In this document: one piece after another, positions 1 through 12,078 of the stretch
Position numbering within the stretch: position 1 is the stretch's first letter
Layout of the letters: every line of letters starts with the position of its first letter
Origin: Oscarella lobularis
Lineage: Eukaryota; Porifera; Homoscleromorpha; Homosclerophorida; Oscarellidae
Length of the DNA: 64,000 bases
Assembly (NCBI RefSeq): GCF_947507565.1
Contig: NC_089175.1
Coordinates: forward strand, 1,008,233 to 1,072,232
Reading direction: 5' to 3'
Translations under genes and position numbers: made by a program
The notes under the pieces: generated by a model
The model's input: only the letters and a program-made list of their open reading frames with translations
Database searches by the model: none
What the model was told of the DNA's origin: nothing

Positions 1-28
1 GATGCAGGGACAAAGGCATGAACTGTAA
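1..28 (+). CDS. CCDC134-like gene, 3' end only
   Basis: The window opens inside the last exon of a + strand gene. The reading frame ends MQGQRHEL then stop at 26-28. This equals the end of the CCDC134-like copies further right, and HEL fits a KDEL-type ER retrieval signal, as in human CCDC134 (ends QSEL). It is convergent with the ROCO gene at 475-5206, the same tail-to-tail pairing seen around the other ROCO copies. Of the five copies in the window this is the only one whose last codons are undamaged, so it may belong to the functional gene; the rest is outside the window. Confidence 0.55.
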
Positions 29-474
29 AATATTTAAAAGGATTTGCAGACTGGGAGGTGCCATACACGTAGTAATAGACGTTTATTCAATACTAATTGC
101 TCTCTTACCTGCTGTTTTCTAACTCTCCTCTCTTTTCTCCTTTTTGTCTTAAAGAACACATACCACAATCTTTTCTTCTGTAGCCCAAGGAATGACTTGA
201 CCAGAGGGCAGGTGAGCAGTTCTGTATTTCACAGTCGTCATGACAGATTCTAGTGATGCATAAAGAAGCTAAATACGACAAAGTCACACATCACAACTAA
301 CAACGTTACAAATACCAACACCATTAACAGCTATGAGACTATAGGCCTAAAAGAATGTGTTAATTAAACTATATGCTTAATTAATAAAACAACATAGCCT
401 TACTTGTGGCGATTAACTTTTACGCAGCTACAAGACTGGACAGCAACCTAAAAACATTCTGTGAAACCACACAC
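29..474. other. Convergent intergenic spacer
   Basis: This is the 3' flank shared by the CCDC134-like gene and ROCO copy 1. Related sequence recurs at about 7604-7905, 16014-16346, 22500-22729 and 27630-27985, so it belongs to the duplicated module. I see no coding exon in it. Confidence 0.6.
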
Positions 475-3400
475 TTATAGAAACAACATAGCATTACTTC
501 TACTTCGTCTTGTGCCCTCAGAGTAGTGCATTGGAGGAGGAGGCTGCGCTGTAACACTGTTGGAATCATACTCAAAAACGTCTGAGATCAAAGCGTTTTG
601 GTTTTCTTCTTTTAGAGCAAGTACGAGCATTCTTCTCGTGGCGTTTTTGTCATGCTTTTCTGTCCAGGTAGTAAGCATTGCCTGGGCCCGATCTCGATCA
701 TCGCTCTTTGCTTCAAAGTAATCCAATTCAGTGGATGTAAACTTTGGGTCTGGCCCGAGGGTCTCTCCAACATGCCTCCAGTGGCGTCCAATTCTTTTAG
801 CCACGGACAGTCGTTCTTTTGGAGATACCACTTCGTCTAGCCGGTCTCCAGCAGTTTGACTCACCACAGCATTTATTGCTTTATCTTGTACTTCCCTTTG
901 AATTGGTTCGTTGTGAGTCTCGGAACGTCCATTGGAAGAAGGCGTCCTTGGCATCGGTTGCCATATTTTTGTCGAAAATGACCCGTCGACAGAGCCAGTT
1001 TTTTCAAGAGCCTTATACGAAAAGTTTATCTTGACATGCTTTGAAAAGTCCTCTGTCCGCTTAATAAGAAAAAACGACCTTGTTATGTAATTCATGTGGC
1101 CTCGACCAATCAATGACTTCAAAGCGCTTGCACGAATAGTGTAACTTGAGTTGCCGTCAACGGAATACAAGGCCGAACTGTCCTTCGGTGGATCAACAGA
1201 CAACTCTACTTTCTCCGTTGAGTCAACGCTGATGGAATCATTCTGAAAGTCTTTGCATTCTCTGGGCTCACCAGCCAATTTTCTCTGATCTTCGTCAATT
1301 TTTTTTGTAACCTCATCGCACTGACACGATAGAGACGCAACAACGTTTCCTTCTGATTCTCCTTCAGCGAAAGCAAGAGGAGCATATATTCGAACAGAAA
1401 TATAAAAATGACCTTCCTGTATAATGCAGTACTCGGAGAAGCCAAGACAGAGAATGCGAATACAATTTCTTTCCACTCGAAATTCCGTCTCACAGTCAAC
1501 GGCGCGCATTGTCTCTTGGTTCAAATCGGCAAGCAAGTGATATCCTTTATTACACTTTGGAAGGCCGCTGTAATAAAGAATTCTAACTCTGAATGGTTTT
1601 TCTAAGCAAAGATGATGCTTCAGCTCTATTGTTGCTTTCTTTGTAAGCGTCAATCCATGAGGAAGAACTGTCGTGACGGAAGTTATTGCTGGAGATTCTG
1701 TGCAACCTTCCGGCAAATAAGACGTCACACAAATGTCAGTTTTCTTCTTTACAGCATCCTCTGGAAGAGTTACAGTTACTCCAGTGCTTTTCAAGTGCAC
1801 CTGACCTCCTTCGCTACCGACTGTCCATGTACGCTTCTCTTTTCTGACAAAAGAACGGATGCAGTCAAGAACAGCCAAGCAAAAACGTTTGACTGACTGA
1901 AACACCAGTTCAGGTTTGAAAAAAACCTTTGATTTATTGACTACAGCACGTCGTTTTCGTCGTTCTTCTTCAGATACAACGTTATGAAAATGTGACCCTA
2001 TAACGCCGAATGTAGAATTGCTCTCTTTAATTAAAATCGACAAAAAATTGAGCTTACCGTCAGACTGATCAACTCTCGTTGAAGATCTCGTCCTTGTAAC
2101 AAAAACAAGCGGTCAATATCTTAATCAGCATGAACATTTTTGATCTGACCTTAGATCAAACCACACCTTCTTGCATTGAAGCTCATCCTTGTTTAGCCGG
2201 CTGGCTCTGTCAGTCAGGGTCCACATTGTCGTTTTCATTGGAAAGTTTTTTCCCGCTGCTTCCATTGGAGCGAAGCTTTTCATCACATCAGAATTATCTT
2301 TAATTTCCTTCACTTGGCAATAGAATTCCACCTGCAATCCCGCCATGCCTGGTTGCTTTGCGTCATTCACGTTCTTGATAAGCCACACGCGTAATTGGCT
2401 GCAACGCGAGGAAAGACAATTCATCTGCTTTTCTGTCAGTGGCTTCTCTTCATCATCAGAGAAAAATGTGAGACTGACGAAATTTCTAGAGCCTTGGTAA
2501 AGAAATTCTGCGTTCACGCCCGGAGACAATGGGAAAATCACTCTATTTCTCTTCAACGGCATGACGGACGATAGGCGATAGTCCCGAATAAGACGAGTAG
2601 CCAAGCGGAAGAATAGTGCTTCGGGGAAGAACAAGACGTCCTTAGCATAGACAATAAGTGGAAAGGAAAATGAAATTTTCTGAGTAAACGCTTGACTGTA
2701 TTCTGTTTCTTGCGTGAAATCATCCTGCAGAAAGCAAGGAGCGTAGTAGCCTTTGTCTTCTGATCCTTCTGTCTTTTCTACAAAAACGTCAAAATGGCAA
2801 AGGACGCCTTTTGCTGATGCGTAGTCCCGCTCTTTCACTTGGGCTTGCCTTAGGAAATAATTTACCAATTTAAGAGAAAGAAAACCAGAATTAACGGCTA
2901 CATCGCAGTCCATTTTGAGATTGGGTGGAAGACCTGATTTTGAATGTGCTGAACCAACAAATGAAGCCAAGAGCTTCAACAGCCAATCAGAATTGTGAAA
3001 GATGACTTTCTGAAGGCGAAGAACGTCTGGAAAATAGTAAACAGCCCCAACATGAGTTAGATGCAACAGGGCCTCTTTCAATTCCTCATCATCAAAAATG
3101 CAACATTTCTCTGCCACTTGTTTTACTTCCTCGAGCGTTGATACAGAGCGTCCTGTTATATTCACAAGTTCCCCCATTACCACTTCAAATTTCAGCAACC
3201 GTGCTGGTTGTTCATCCTGTTTCGCCCAGTACTCATCGGTCATTGCATCAACTCGACTTCTAATTTCCTTGGCAGTGGGATCTTCCTTACGTGTACCGGA
3301 CGTCTTGTTCTCAACGAGAAAAAACTTGGGTTCCTCAACGGGAGAAAACTCGGGTTCCGATGTAGGTTGGACAAAATGATTTTGCCAGGCTTTCCCTTGA

Positions 3401-5206
3401 AATAAGTCTTTGAGATAATTATTGTTTCTTTCAATGACGGACGTTTCACCCTTTGCGCATCGAGCTGCGGCTTCTTCGGCTTCCCAGCGGTGACTTGCAA
3501 CGCAAAATATCGCCGGAAAGTCTACTTTTTCTGCCTCGCCAAGAAATGCACTACCCTGTTGCTCTACAGGATGAGCAATGTGAACGGAAGAAGCCCAATG
3601 CTTGAGGAAATCGCCGTTTGTCTCCATTCGGCAAAGCTTCTGTTTAATTGCATGAATACTCTCGCCTTCTAATTTTCGGTAAGTGGACTTTGCTTTATCG
3701 GTGAGAAGCTTTGCACCATTGAAAACAAGCAAATAAACGGAGAGAGCGCCGGGAGGCATCAGAGCCACGTGAGACGCCAGAAACGGCTCTTGCCCCCCGA
3801 GATCGCAGATCGTCATCAAAGTCACCTTGTTCTCATCGCCGAATAGATCGTCATCGTTTATTATAGCTTCTAATTTGTCAAGTTGCTCTTCGGACAGCTT
3901 CTCTTTTTCATGGCTAGAGTCTGAGAAGACGTATATTATAATATGCACGTGATAGACTCAATACAACCTTCTGAGATTTGAGTAGAACCACCAGACGATA
4001 GCCGATCTCCCAAATACTGACGGTCAGAAACTCGTTGCTCTCTCTCTCTAACACCATAAGCAAAGAACTCCATCATAATTAAATAATTAATTAATGAAAC
4101 AATGAAATACCCTTTTGTGTTTGCTTCATCAGTGCGAGCATTTTTAAAAGTCTTATTTAACTCTTTTTTGTGCTCTTCATAAGTCAATAGTCGCCACTTC
4201 TCAGTATCGGTACCGGCGTGGGATTTCATCATTGTGACGGCCTTGCTAAGGTTAAGACCGCACGTGCTGGGCTGTTCTTCAAACTTCTCATGGAAAAGAA
4301 GTCGGACGAGACATGTCTTTCCAACGCCGTCCTGTCCGATCACATTAAGACGAACTCGAGCAACTTTCACCATGCCCTTCTTTAGGCGAGAAGCCCTCGA
4401 CTCACTAAAATCAAGCATCCCATTAATTACTTCGAGTAGGCAATCTCCATCGACATTTAGTCTCTTACCTTGCCCTATTTGTGTGTTCCGATGGAAGAAG
4501 AGGCTGCAATGTAACGCTGTCGGGGTCGCACTTGAAAACCTCCCTTATCAGCGTGCCGTAGCCTTCTTCTTCCTTCAGAGCAAATATGAGCACTCTTCTT
4601 GTGGCTCTTTTATGATGCTTTTGTGCCCATGCGTCGAGCATTGCTTGAGCCCGATCTCGATTGTTTTTCTTTTCTTCAAAGCCGTCCAAGTCACTGGCTC
4701 TAAACTTTGGGTCGGGCCCAAGAGCCTCTCCAACATGCCTCCATTTAGCCCTAATTTCTTTAGCTACATCCCACAGTTCGTCTTTAGTGACCATTTCGTC
4801 AATAAACGAACCTAACACATCATCAGTGCAGCGTGCATTAGGCAATAAAGCGCGAACACGATGAGATCGACTTACTGGCGGATGGAGATACAGAAGAAGT
4901 TGTAGTAGTAGCACTCTCACTCAGACGTGATCGTAGTCGTTTGGCCAATGCGGACTGAGAAGGATTGTCTTCTTCCAACGCTTCAATGAACTTGAGCAAC
5001 GAGCCGGGCCCCCTTTTGCTGAGGTATTTCCAAATGAGCTCGTGCACTCTCTCCCTCGTGGTTTTGATGAGCCCGATCGCTTCGATGTCGTCTGGGGAGA
5101 GTAGCTTCTTTGCCATGAGGATGTCTCTGAGACGCGCCGAGTAGACGAAGTTGTCCGTCAAGAAGACGTTTTCTGGAAGCACAACACGTTGCCATTCGTC
5201 CGCCAT
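475..5206 (-). CDS. ROCO copy 1: CARD-Death-Roc-COR-ZU5-UPA-Death
   Basis: Six exons join without a stop: 5206-4876, 4811-4469, 4404-4111, 3913-2150, 2092-2058 (35 nt) and 2024-475, giving about 1438 aa. The order is CARD (aa 5-95), Death (115-205), Roc GTPase with P-loop GQDGVGKT (about 248) and switch II DLGGQE (about 360), COR (around 600, ALLHLTHVGAVYYFPD), ZU5 (about 990-1090), a UPA-like region (1100-1260) and a C-terminal Death domain (about 1310-1400). ROCO proteins are GTP-driven scaffolds; CARD, Death and ZU5-UPA-Death are the parts of PIDD- and UNC5-type death-fold signalling. An intracellular immune or apoptosis receptor or adaptor is my inference. No LRR and no kinase are present. 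The start is the first ATG (MADEWQ) of the CARD frame. The last acceptor could instead be at 1997. Domain identities are by eye. Confidence 0.85.
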
Positions 5207-6352
5207 TCTGGTTTTCACGCCGTCGACGCCGTCAAACGCCAACGCCACCCAAAACACGAATATACGGGCCCCTCGTTAATCATGTGACACTGAGCCTCTC
5301 CCCGTAAAAATTTGGAAAAAAACGCCAGTGATCTTTGTAAAAAATTGATTGTATCGAGTTCTCACTAACAAAAGTCAGAACATCCAAAATCCCGGAAGCA
5401 AACCATACGAAGCGTTAATTAAAACTAAAAAAGTGGCTGCGACGCACTGCCTCCACACTGCCCCTCGCACATGCATATTATTATCTATGATGCAAGCATG
5501 TGAAAAAGTTAATTAAACAGCTACAAACTACTGCAAGCTTTCAAACTGTTATGACATACTCATAGGATCCATGCACGTATGACGCAGGATACCTACCTCG
5601 TTGATCGTCAGTTCATCCGGCCATTGAGCATTGTACGTCGCGGCAGCTTTCATCGTGCGCCGCGCCGTTTTTTCGTGCCAGCAGCGGCGCCGTTCTGCCC
5701 TGAATTTGTCGGAAGAGGTGGCCTATATATAGACGGTCTCCACGGCTGCGAAGGTCTTTAGAATCTGTTTCCTTCAGTCTGCTGGATGGTCGACCGGGTT
5801 TCGACGCCACAGGACTACTTCAGGGGGGTTCTTCTTATCAGACGAGATATCATTGGTCGTAGCAAACACACCCACTTTTTCCATCCTCCTTGCTTCATTA
5901 AATCCTCATTAGCAGATCTCACCTATACAGTGCATCACTACGCAGATTTTAACTGAGAAAAACTTCGCGTATACGTGTATGACTTTTGCCAAAGGCAACT
6001 GCTCGAGTCCCCCGTCGCCGGCGGAACGGCCTGCATGACGCGACGCCCCTTCTGAGGCGTTCCTTTGATCCTTGGGCTCATTCGGCTGTCTGATCAACTT
6101 AACTCCAACGGATCTGTCTCTGTCGAGCTCAAACGACGACTTTCGCGTTCGCTCCAAAAGTGCATTTTACTGTGGGAGCATGGAGTCCACACCTCCCAAA
6201 GTAAAATACACTTCTAGAGCAACTGTGGAGGCAATATTTCGAGCTGACGTCTCGCACGTCGTCGTTTTCGTTCGGTTCTTCGGCTTTTCTGAGATTCTCA
6301 GGGAGGAATATCTGAGGAGTGCCTCTTGCCTAGTGAGATAAAATCAACCTGA
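5207..6352. repeat. Duplicated 5' flank of CARD-bearing ROCO genes
   Basis: This non-coding block is matched, with changes, by 20300-21180 upstream of ROCO copy 3; part of it (5909-6320) also recurs at 26290-26590. Shared landmarks are a run CCAAAATCCCGGAAGCAAAC near 5390, a GC-rich stretch with a TATATATA box near 5720, and a block near 6240 rich in CGTCGTTTTCGTTCG. The minus strand of 5909-6157 holds an open frame (SSFELDRDRS..., ...KVIHVYAKFF) that I cannot assign. It probably contains the promoter of ROCO copy 1. Confidence 0.55.
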
Positions 6353-6489
6353 TAGATGGAGATACAGTAGCACCGGCAGCAGCAGCAGCGCCCTCACTCA
6401 GACGTGATCGTAGTCGTTCGGCCAATGCCAACTGAGGAGGATCGTCTTCTTCCAGCGCTTCGACGAACTTGAGCAACGAGCCAGGCCCT
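6353..6489 (-). pseudogene. CARD exon fragment
   Basis: The minus strand encodes the end of the ROCO CARD exon (GPGSLLKFVEALEEDDPP..., then LAERLRSRLSEG) with an expanded GCT run for alanine. It stops abruptly at 6489, where unrelated flank begins, and no Roc exon follows. It is a stranded piece left by the local duplications. Confidence 0.7.
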
Positions 6490-6689
6490 AACGACTCCAG
6501 GTGGAATTTGAGGAGTCGAAGAACGCGACTGATCGAAAACGCGGGTCAGGAGCCGAACTTTCTAGACACATAGCATGCATTTACGTCGCTCGCTCCATCT
6601 GCTTCCTCGGCCATTCTAAAAAAACCGTCAACAAAGCAAAATTTGATTCAAACTGGTCTACGTTAACGCGCGCAGGATAGGAGACTTTC

Positions 6690-7603
6690 ATGTGGGCGTG
6701 TGTCTCAAATTTCGCTTTTTTCGCGCTTCTCCTTCTCCAATTTCGCGTCTCGCTATCGATCGATAATGACACGGATAAGAGCGTCATTTCTCAGCTTCAG
6801 ATTTGTACGATTACAGCGCCTTACGCTCGAAAATCGAATTCTTTCTCCCCAAGCAGACAAACGTCTTCTCCGGCAGAAACGTATTGATCACGTCGACGCA
6901 GCTAAATCATTAGCCGACATGGATAACTACGAGAAAAAATACAAAATGCTCAAATTGATTTTCGACAAGATTTTTCTCGTAACGAAGATTTCATACTGTA
7001 CCATTCAATTTTTTGAGATTTCTGCTCAGGTATTTACTGAAGTTCAAAAGAGCATGGACGAAGACGAGTGGGAAGCAGGAAAAGAACTTCCTCAGGACGA
7101 AAAACAGAGAGAAAGTGCTAACAGAGAAATATATTTATATCATTGAAATTCTCTATTATTTTAAGGTTTGTCAAAATTATTCGAAAATACACTTTTTATG
7201 GGAGATCTCGTTCTAAGAATTCCTGACACATGAGTCATAGGGTCAGTGCATTGAGAACTCAGATTTAGATTTATTTATTGTACATATAGATTTATGACAG
7301 GAATGAAGACTGGAAGGGACTAATGAGCTGGGCGTATGCAATATGTGAGAATGCGGATGTGTTTGAAAAACATGATCTGCAACTTTTGCATTTGGTAACA
7401 ATGTTGCCAGATCTCAACTAAAATGATTTCTAATTTACTCTCTGTAGATGGGGCAAGAGCTAGGTCTTATTCCAAAAGAGGAAACTTATACTAATCCGTA
7501 GAGGGAAAAGAAGACTCGTTCGACTGTTGCTACAAAAACGGTTCGGAAGAAAAAGGAAAAGCAAAGGGGGCCTTCAATGCAGGGACAAAGGCATGAACTT
7601 TGA
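6690..7603 (+). pseudogene. CCDC134-like copy R1 (decayed, introns kept)
   Basis: Six exons align to the CCDC134 family: signal peptide exon 6690-6804 (MWACVSNFAFFALLLLQF...), 6857-6978 (KRLLRQKR...YKMLKLIFDK), 7030-7114 (...LPQDEK), an exon from 7166 (LSKLFENTLFMGDLVLRIP), 7290-7394 (WKGLMSWAYAICENADVFEK) and one from 7448 (MGQELGLIPKEE...). Human CCDC134 is a secreted/ER protein with the matching blocks PQDEK, VENTAFFGDVVLRFP and LMAQELG. Here a 2-base insertion after CCTGAC near 7224 brings a stop into exon 4, and the last exon carries TAG in place of TAT in NPY. Introns are kept, so it arose by DNA duplication, not by retrocopying. Confidence 0.7.
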
Positions 7604-7905
7604 AATATTTAAAAGGATTTTCAGAATGGGAGCTGCTATACACGTAGTAATAGACGTTAATACGAATAGCTCTCGTACCTGCTGTTGTCTAACATTCCTC
7701 TCTGTATCAGTAGGGAATGATGTGACCCAGAAGGTAGGTGGGCAGTTCTGTTTTATTTCACAGTTGTCATGGCCCATTCTGCAGTGATGCATAAAGACAC
7801 TAAATAAGACGTAACAACTAACAATGTTACGAATACCAACGCGACTGAGTTTTACTCAGCTACAAGACTATACACCAACCTAAAACATTGTGTGAAACCA
7901 CACAC

Positions 7906-10900
7906 TTATAGAAACAGAAACAACATAGCCTTACTTGTGCTCTCAGAGTCCTGCGATGGAGGAGAAGGCTGCGCTGTAACACTGTCGGAATCATGTCCGA
8001 AGACTTCTGATATCAAGGCGCCATAGCCTTCCTTTTTCAGAGCAAGAATGAGCATTTTTCTTGTGGCTCTTTTGTGATGCTTTTCTGCCCAGTCGTCGAG
8101 CATTGCCTGGGCCCGATCTCGATTGTTTTCTTTTTCTCCAAAGCTGTCCAAGTCACTGACTCTAAACTTTGGGTCTGGCCCAAGAGCCTGTCCAACACGC
8201 CTCCACTTGGCTCCAATTTCTCTAGCTACAGCAATTCGTTCCTCTGCAGAGACCACATCATCAAGACTAGATGAGCCTATAATGGGAGCATGTAGATCTA
8301 GGAACGGAACAGAGACGCGCTTACCGTCTGTCCGAGAACCTTCTGTGGAATATCTCATCCTTGGAACGAAACAAAATGTTAGCATCTCAAAATTAACACA
8401 CTATAAACCTGACCTTGGAGCTGCTCCAAACCACAGCTTCATGCAATCGAGCTGATCCTTATTTAGCTGCCTCACACTGGTTCCGTCAGTCCGCAGGGTC
8501 CACATCTTTGTTTTGATTGAGAAGCGTTCTTTCTCTTTTTCCATTGGAGCGAAGCTTTTCAACAAAGAAGATCCGTCTTGGATTTTCTTCACTTGACAAT
8601 AGAATTCCGCCTGCAATCCCGCCATGCCTCGTTGTTTTGCGTCATTCACGTTCTTGATAAGCCACTCGCGCAATTGGTCGCAATGCGAGGGAAGACTGGC
8701 CATCTGGTCTTCCGTCAGTTGCTTCTGTTCAACATCAAGGAAAAGTGTGAGACTGACGCAATTTCTGGAGCCTTGGTAGAGAAATTCTGCGTTCACGCCC
8801 GGGGACAATGGAAAAATCACTCTATTTCTCTTCAGCGGCACGTTAGCGGACGATAGGCAATAATCTCGAATAAGACGAGTAGCCAAGCGGAAAAAAAGCG
8901 CTTCAGGGAAGAACAAGACGTCTTTAGCATAGATTACAAGTGGAAATGAAAATGACGCTTTTTGAATAAACGCTTGGCTGTATTTTGTTTCCTGCGTAAA
9001 ATCGTCCTGTAGAAAGCAAGGAGCGTAGTAGCCTTCGTCTTCTGATTCTTTTATCTTTTCTACAAGAACGTCAAAATGACAAAGAATGCTTTTTGCCGAT
9101 CGGTAGTCACGCTCCTTCACTTCGGCTTGCCTCAGCAAACAGTTTACCAATTTAAGAGAAAGAAAGCCAGAATCAACGGCTACATCCCAGTCGTTGGCAA
9201 GTCTGACTGGAAGATCTGATTTTGAATGTGCTGAACCAACAAATGAAGCCAAGAGCTTGAACAGCCAATTAGAATCGTGGAAGACGATTTTCTCAAGCTG
9301 AGGAACGTCTGGGAAATAGTAAACAGCACCCACATGAGTTAGGTGCAACAGGGCATCTTTCAATTCCTCATCGGAAATGTGACATTTTTCTGCAACTTGT
9401 TTTACCTCCTTGATCGTCGATAGAGAGTGTCCTGTGATTTTCGCAAGTTCTCCCATGACGCCTTCAAATTTCAGCCAACGTGCTGGTTGTTCAACCTGTT
9501 TCGCCCAGTAATCATCCGTCATTGTATCAACTCGACTTCTAATATCATTGGCAGTGGGATCTTCCCCGCGTGTACCGGACGTCTTGTTCTCAACGAGGAA
9601 AAACCCGAGTCCACGTAAAGGTCGAACGAAATGACCTTGACACGATTGCCCTCGAAATGACTCTTCGATATATTCATTGTTTTTTCTAATGAAATCAACA
9701 ACGGACGTTTCACCCTTTGCGCATCGATCTTTGGCTTTTTCGGCTTCCCAGCGGTGAGTTGCAACGCGAAAAATTGCTGGAAAGTCTACTCCTTCCGCCT
9801 CTCCAAGATATGCGCCACCCTGCTGCTCTGCAGGATGAGCAATGTGCACGGCAGAAGCCCAATGCTTGAGGAAATCGCCGTTTGTTTCCATTCGGCAAAG
9901 CTTCTGCTTGATTGCACTAATGCTGCCACCTTCCGATTTTCGGTAAGTCGACTTTGCTTCGTCGGTGAGAAGCTTTGCACCATTGAAAACAAGCAGATAG
10001 ACGGAAAGAGCGCCTGGAGGCATCAGAGCCACATGAGACGCAAGAAACGGCTCTTGCCCCCCGAGATCGCAGATCGTCATCAAAGTCACCTTGTTCTCAT
10101 CGGCATATCGAACGTCATTGTTTATTATAGCTTCTACTTGGTCAAGCTGCTTGTCGGTCAGCTTCGCTTTCTCGTCGCTAGAGGCTGAAAAGGCGTTTAT
10201 CATAATGCGCGCTAGACCTAATAAAAACCTTGTGTGGATAGAGTGGAGCCTGAGCTGCCTCCTCCGGATGATTGAAATCGTGGCTCTCTCTCTCTAACAC
10301 AATAAAGAACAACTTCAGTCTAACTAATAAAATACACTATTACTGCACCTTTTTATGCCTGCTTCATCGGTGCGAGCATTTTTAAAGGTCTTGTTTAGCT
10401 TTTCTTTGTGTTCTCTGCCATCCAATAGCTGCCACTTTCCACTTTCGCTACCGGCATGGGATTTCATCATAGTGACGGCCTTCCTATGCTCAAGACCACA
10501 CGTGCTAGGCTGTTCTTTAAACTTCAGGCCGAAAAGAAGTCGGACGAGACACGTCTTTCCAACGCCGTCCTGTCCGATCACATTAAGACGAACTCGAGCC
10601 ACTTTCACCACGCCGTACTTCAGGCGAAAAGCTCTCGACTCCCTAAAATTATAATTATTAATTAATTTGAGTCGTAAATGTTCATCTGCATTCAGTCTTG
10701 CTTAGGCCTTCTTATCCTCTTCCTACGTAAAAGAACACACAAATTAATTTCAGTAGACAATCTCTATCTACGATTCGTCTTACCCGCTATTCGCGTGTTG
10801 CAACGCGTGAAACAAGACACAAATTAATTTCAGTAGGTAATCTCTATCTACAATTCGTCTTACAAGCTATTCGTGTGTTCCAACGTAAAACAAGACAGAA

Positions 10901-12078
10901 ATTAATTTCAGTAGGCATGGTCTATCTACAATTCGTCTTACAAGCTATTCGTGTGTTCCAACGTGAAACAAGACACAAATTAATTTGAGTAGGCAATCTC
11001 TATCTAAGGTTCGTCTTACCGGCTATTTGTGTTTTCCAACGTGAAACAAGACACAAATTAATTTGAGTAGGCAATTCGTCTATCAACGATTCGTCTTACA
11101 TTCTATTTGTGTGTTCCAACGTGAAACAAGACACAAATTAATTTGAGTAGGAAATCTCTATCTACGATTCGTCTTACGCGCTATTCGTGTGTTCCAACGT
11201 GAAACAAGACACAAATTAATTAATTTGAGTAGGCAATCTCTATGTACGATTCGTCTTACAGGCTATTCGTGTGTCAAAGTGAAACAAGACAAAAATTAAT
11301 TTGAGTAGGCAGTCTCTATCTACAATTCGTCTTACGCTCTATTCGTGCGATCAAACGTGAAATAAGCCACAAATTAATTTGAGTAGGCAATCTCTGTCTA
11401 GAATTCGTCTTACTCGCTATTCGTGTGTTCCAACGTGAAACAAGAAACAAATTAATTTGAGTAGGCAATCTCTATAATATAGAATCCGTCTTACTCGCTA
11501 TTCGTGTGTTCCAACGCGAAATAAGCCACAAATTAATTTTAGTAGACAATCTCTGTCTAGAATTTTGTCTTACCGGCTATTCGTGTGTTCCAACGTGAAA
11601 AGACACAAATTAATTTGAGTAGGCAATCTCTATCTACGATTCGTCTTACATTCTATTCGTGTGTTCCAATGTGAAACAAGACAGAAATTAATTTGAGTAG
11701 ACAATCTCTTAGTCTATCTATGATTCGTCTTACTCGCTATTCGTGTGTTCCAACGTGAAACAAAACACAAAATTAATTTGAGTAGGCAATCTTTATCTAC
11801 GATTTGTCTTACGCTCTATTCGTGTGATCCAACGTGAAACCAGACACGAATTAATTTGAGTAGGCAATTTCTATCTACTATTTGTCTTACGAGCTATTTG
11901 TGTGTTTCAACGTGAAACAAGGCACAAATTAGTGAAACAAGGCACAAATTAATTTTGAGTAGGCAATCTGCATGCACTTTAACAGCCTTGCCTCTTCCGT
12001 TTGTCTCTGAATTAATTGGTAAGACACAATCTCAGTACGAAACTTAATTCAAATTCAAATTAAGTCTTACCTGTCCAT
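7906..12078 (-). CDS. ROCO copy 2: micro-exon leader-Roc-COR-Death
   Basis: Exons 12078-12071 (ATGGACAG, 8 nt, phase 2), 10642-10349, 10177-8414, 8359-8325 (35 nt) and 8297-7906 join in frame to 830 aa. Exon sizes 294, 1764 and 35 equal those of ROCO copy 1. The P-loop GQDGVGKT is close to the N-terminus, followed by DLGGQE, COR and one C-terminal Death domain. CARD, first Death, ZU5 and UPA are absent. The first intron contains the 78-bp array. If its 15 triplets are used as exons, the protein gains 15 residues without a stop (M-D-S-S-A-E-I-R-D-E-A...). The start rests on exact phase fit plus the consensus donor GTAAGAC, and on the same layout in copy 5; it has no independent support. Confidence 0.75.
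10736..11960 (-). repeat. Micro-exon-like tandem array 1 (15 units, about 78 bp)
   Basis: On the transcribed (minus) strand each unit reads GTAAGAC ... (A/G)AATAG followed by exactly three variable bases and then the next GTAAGAC. All 15 units keep the donor-like and acceptor-like ends, while the 'intron' between them varies in length by several bases. The triplet is always 3 nt: ctc, agc, cga, aat, ccg are the first five in transcript order. The array sits in intron 1 of ROCO copy 2, between the ATGGACAG exon and the Roc exon. Homologous to array 2 at 30836-32990. Confidence 0.8.

Noticed and set aside
1206-1499. Short minus frames inside the ZU5 exon
   Set aside because: They are out-of-frame shadows of ROCO copy 1.
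5255-5257. Upstream GTG start for ROCO copy 1
   Set aside because: The frame extends upstream of the ATG in copies 1 and 3, but no ATG is there, so the MADEWQ/MAGEWQ start is preferred.
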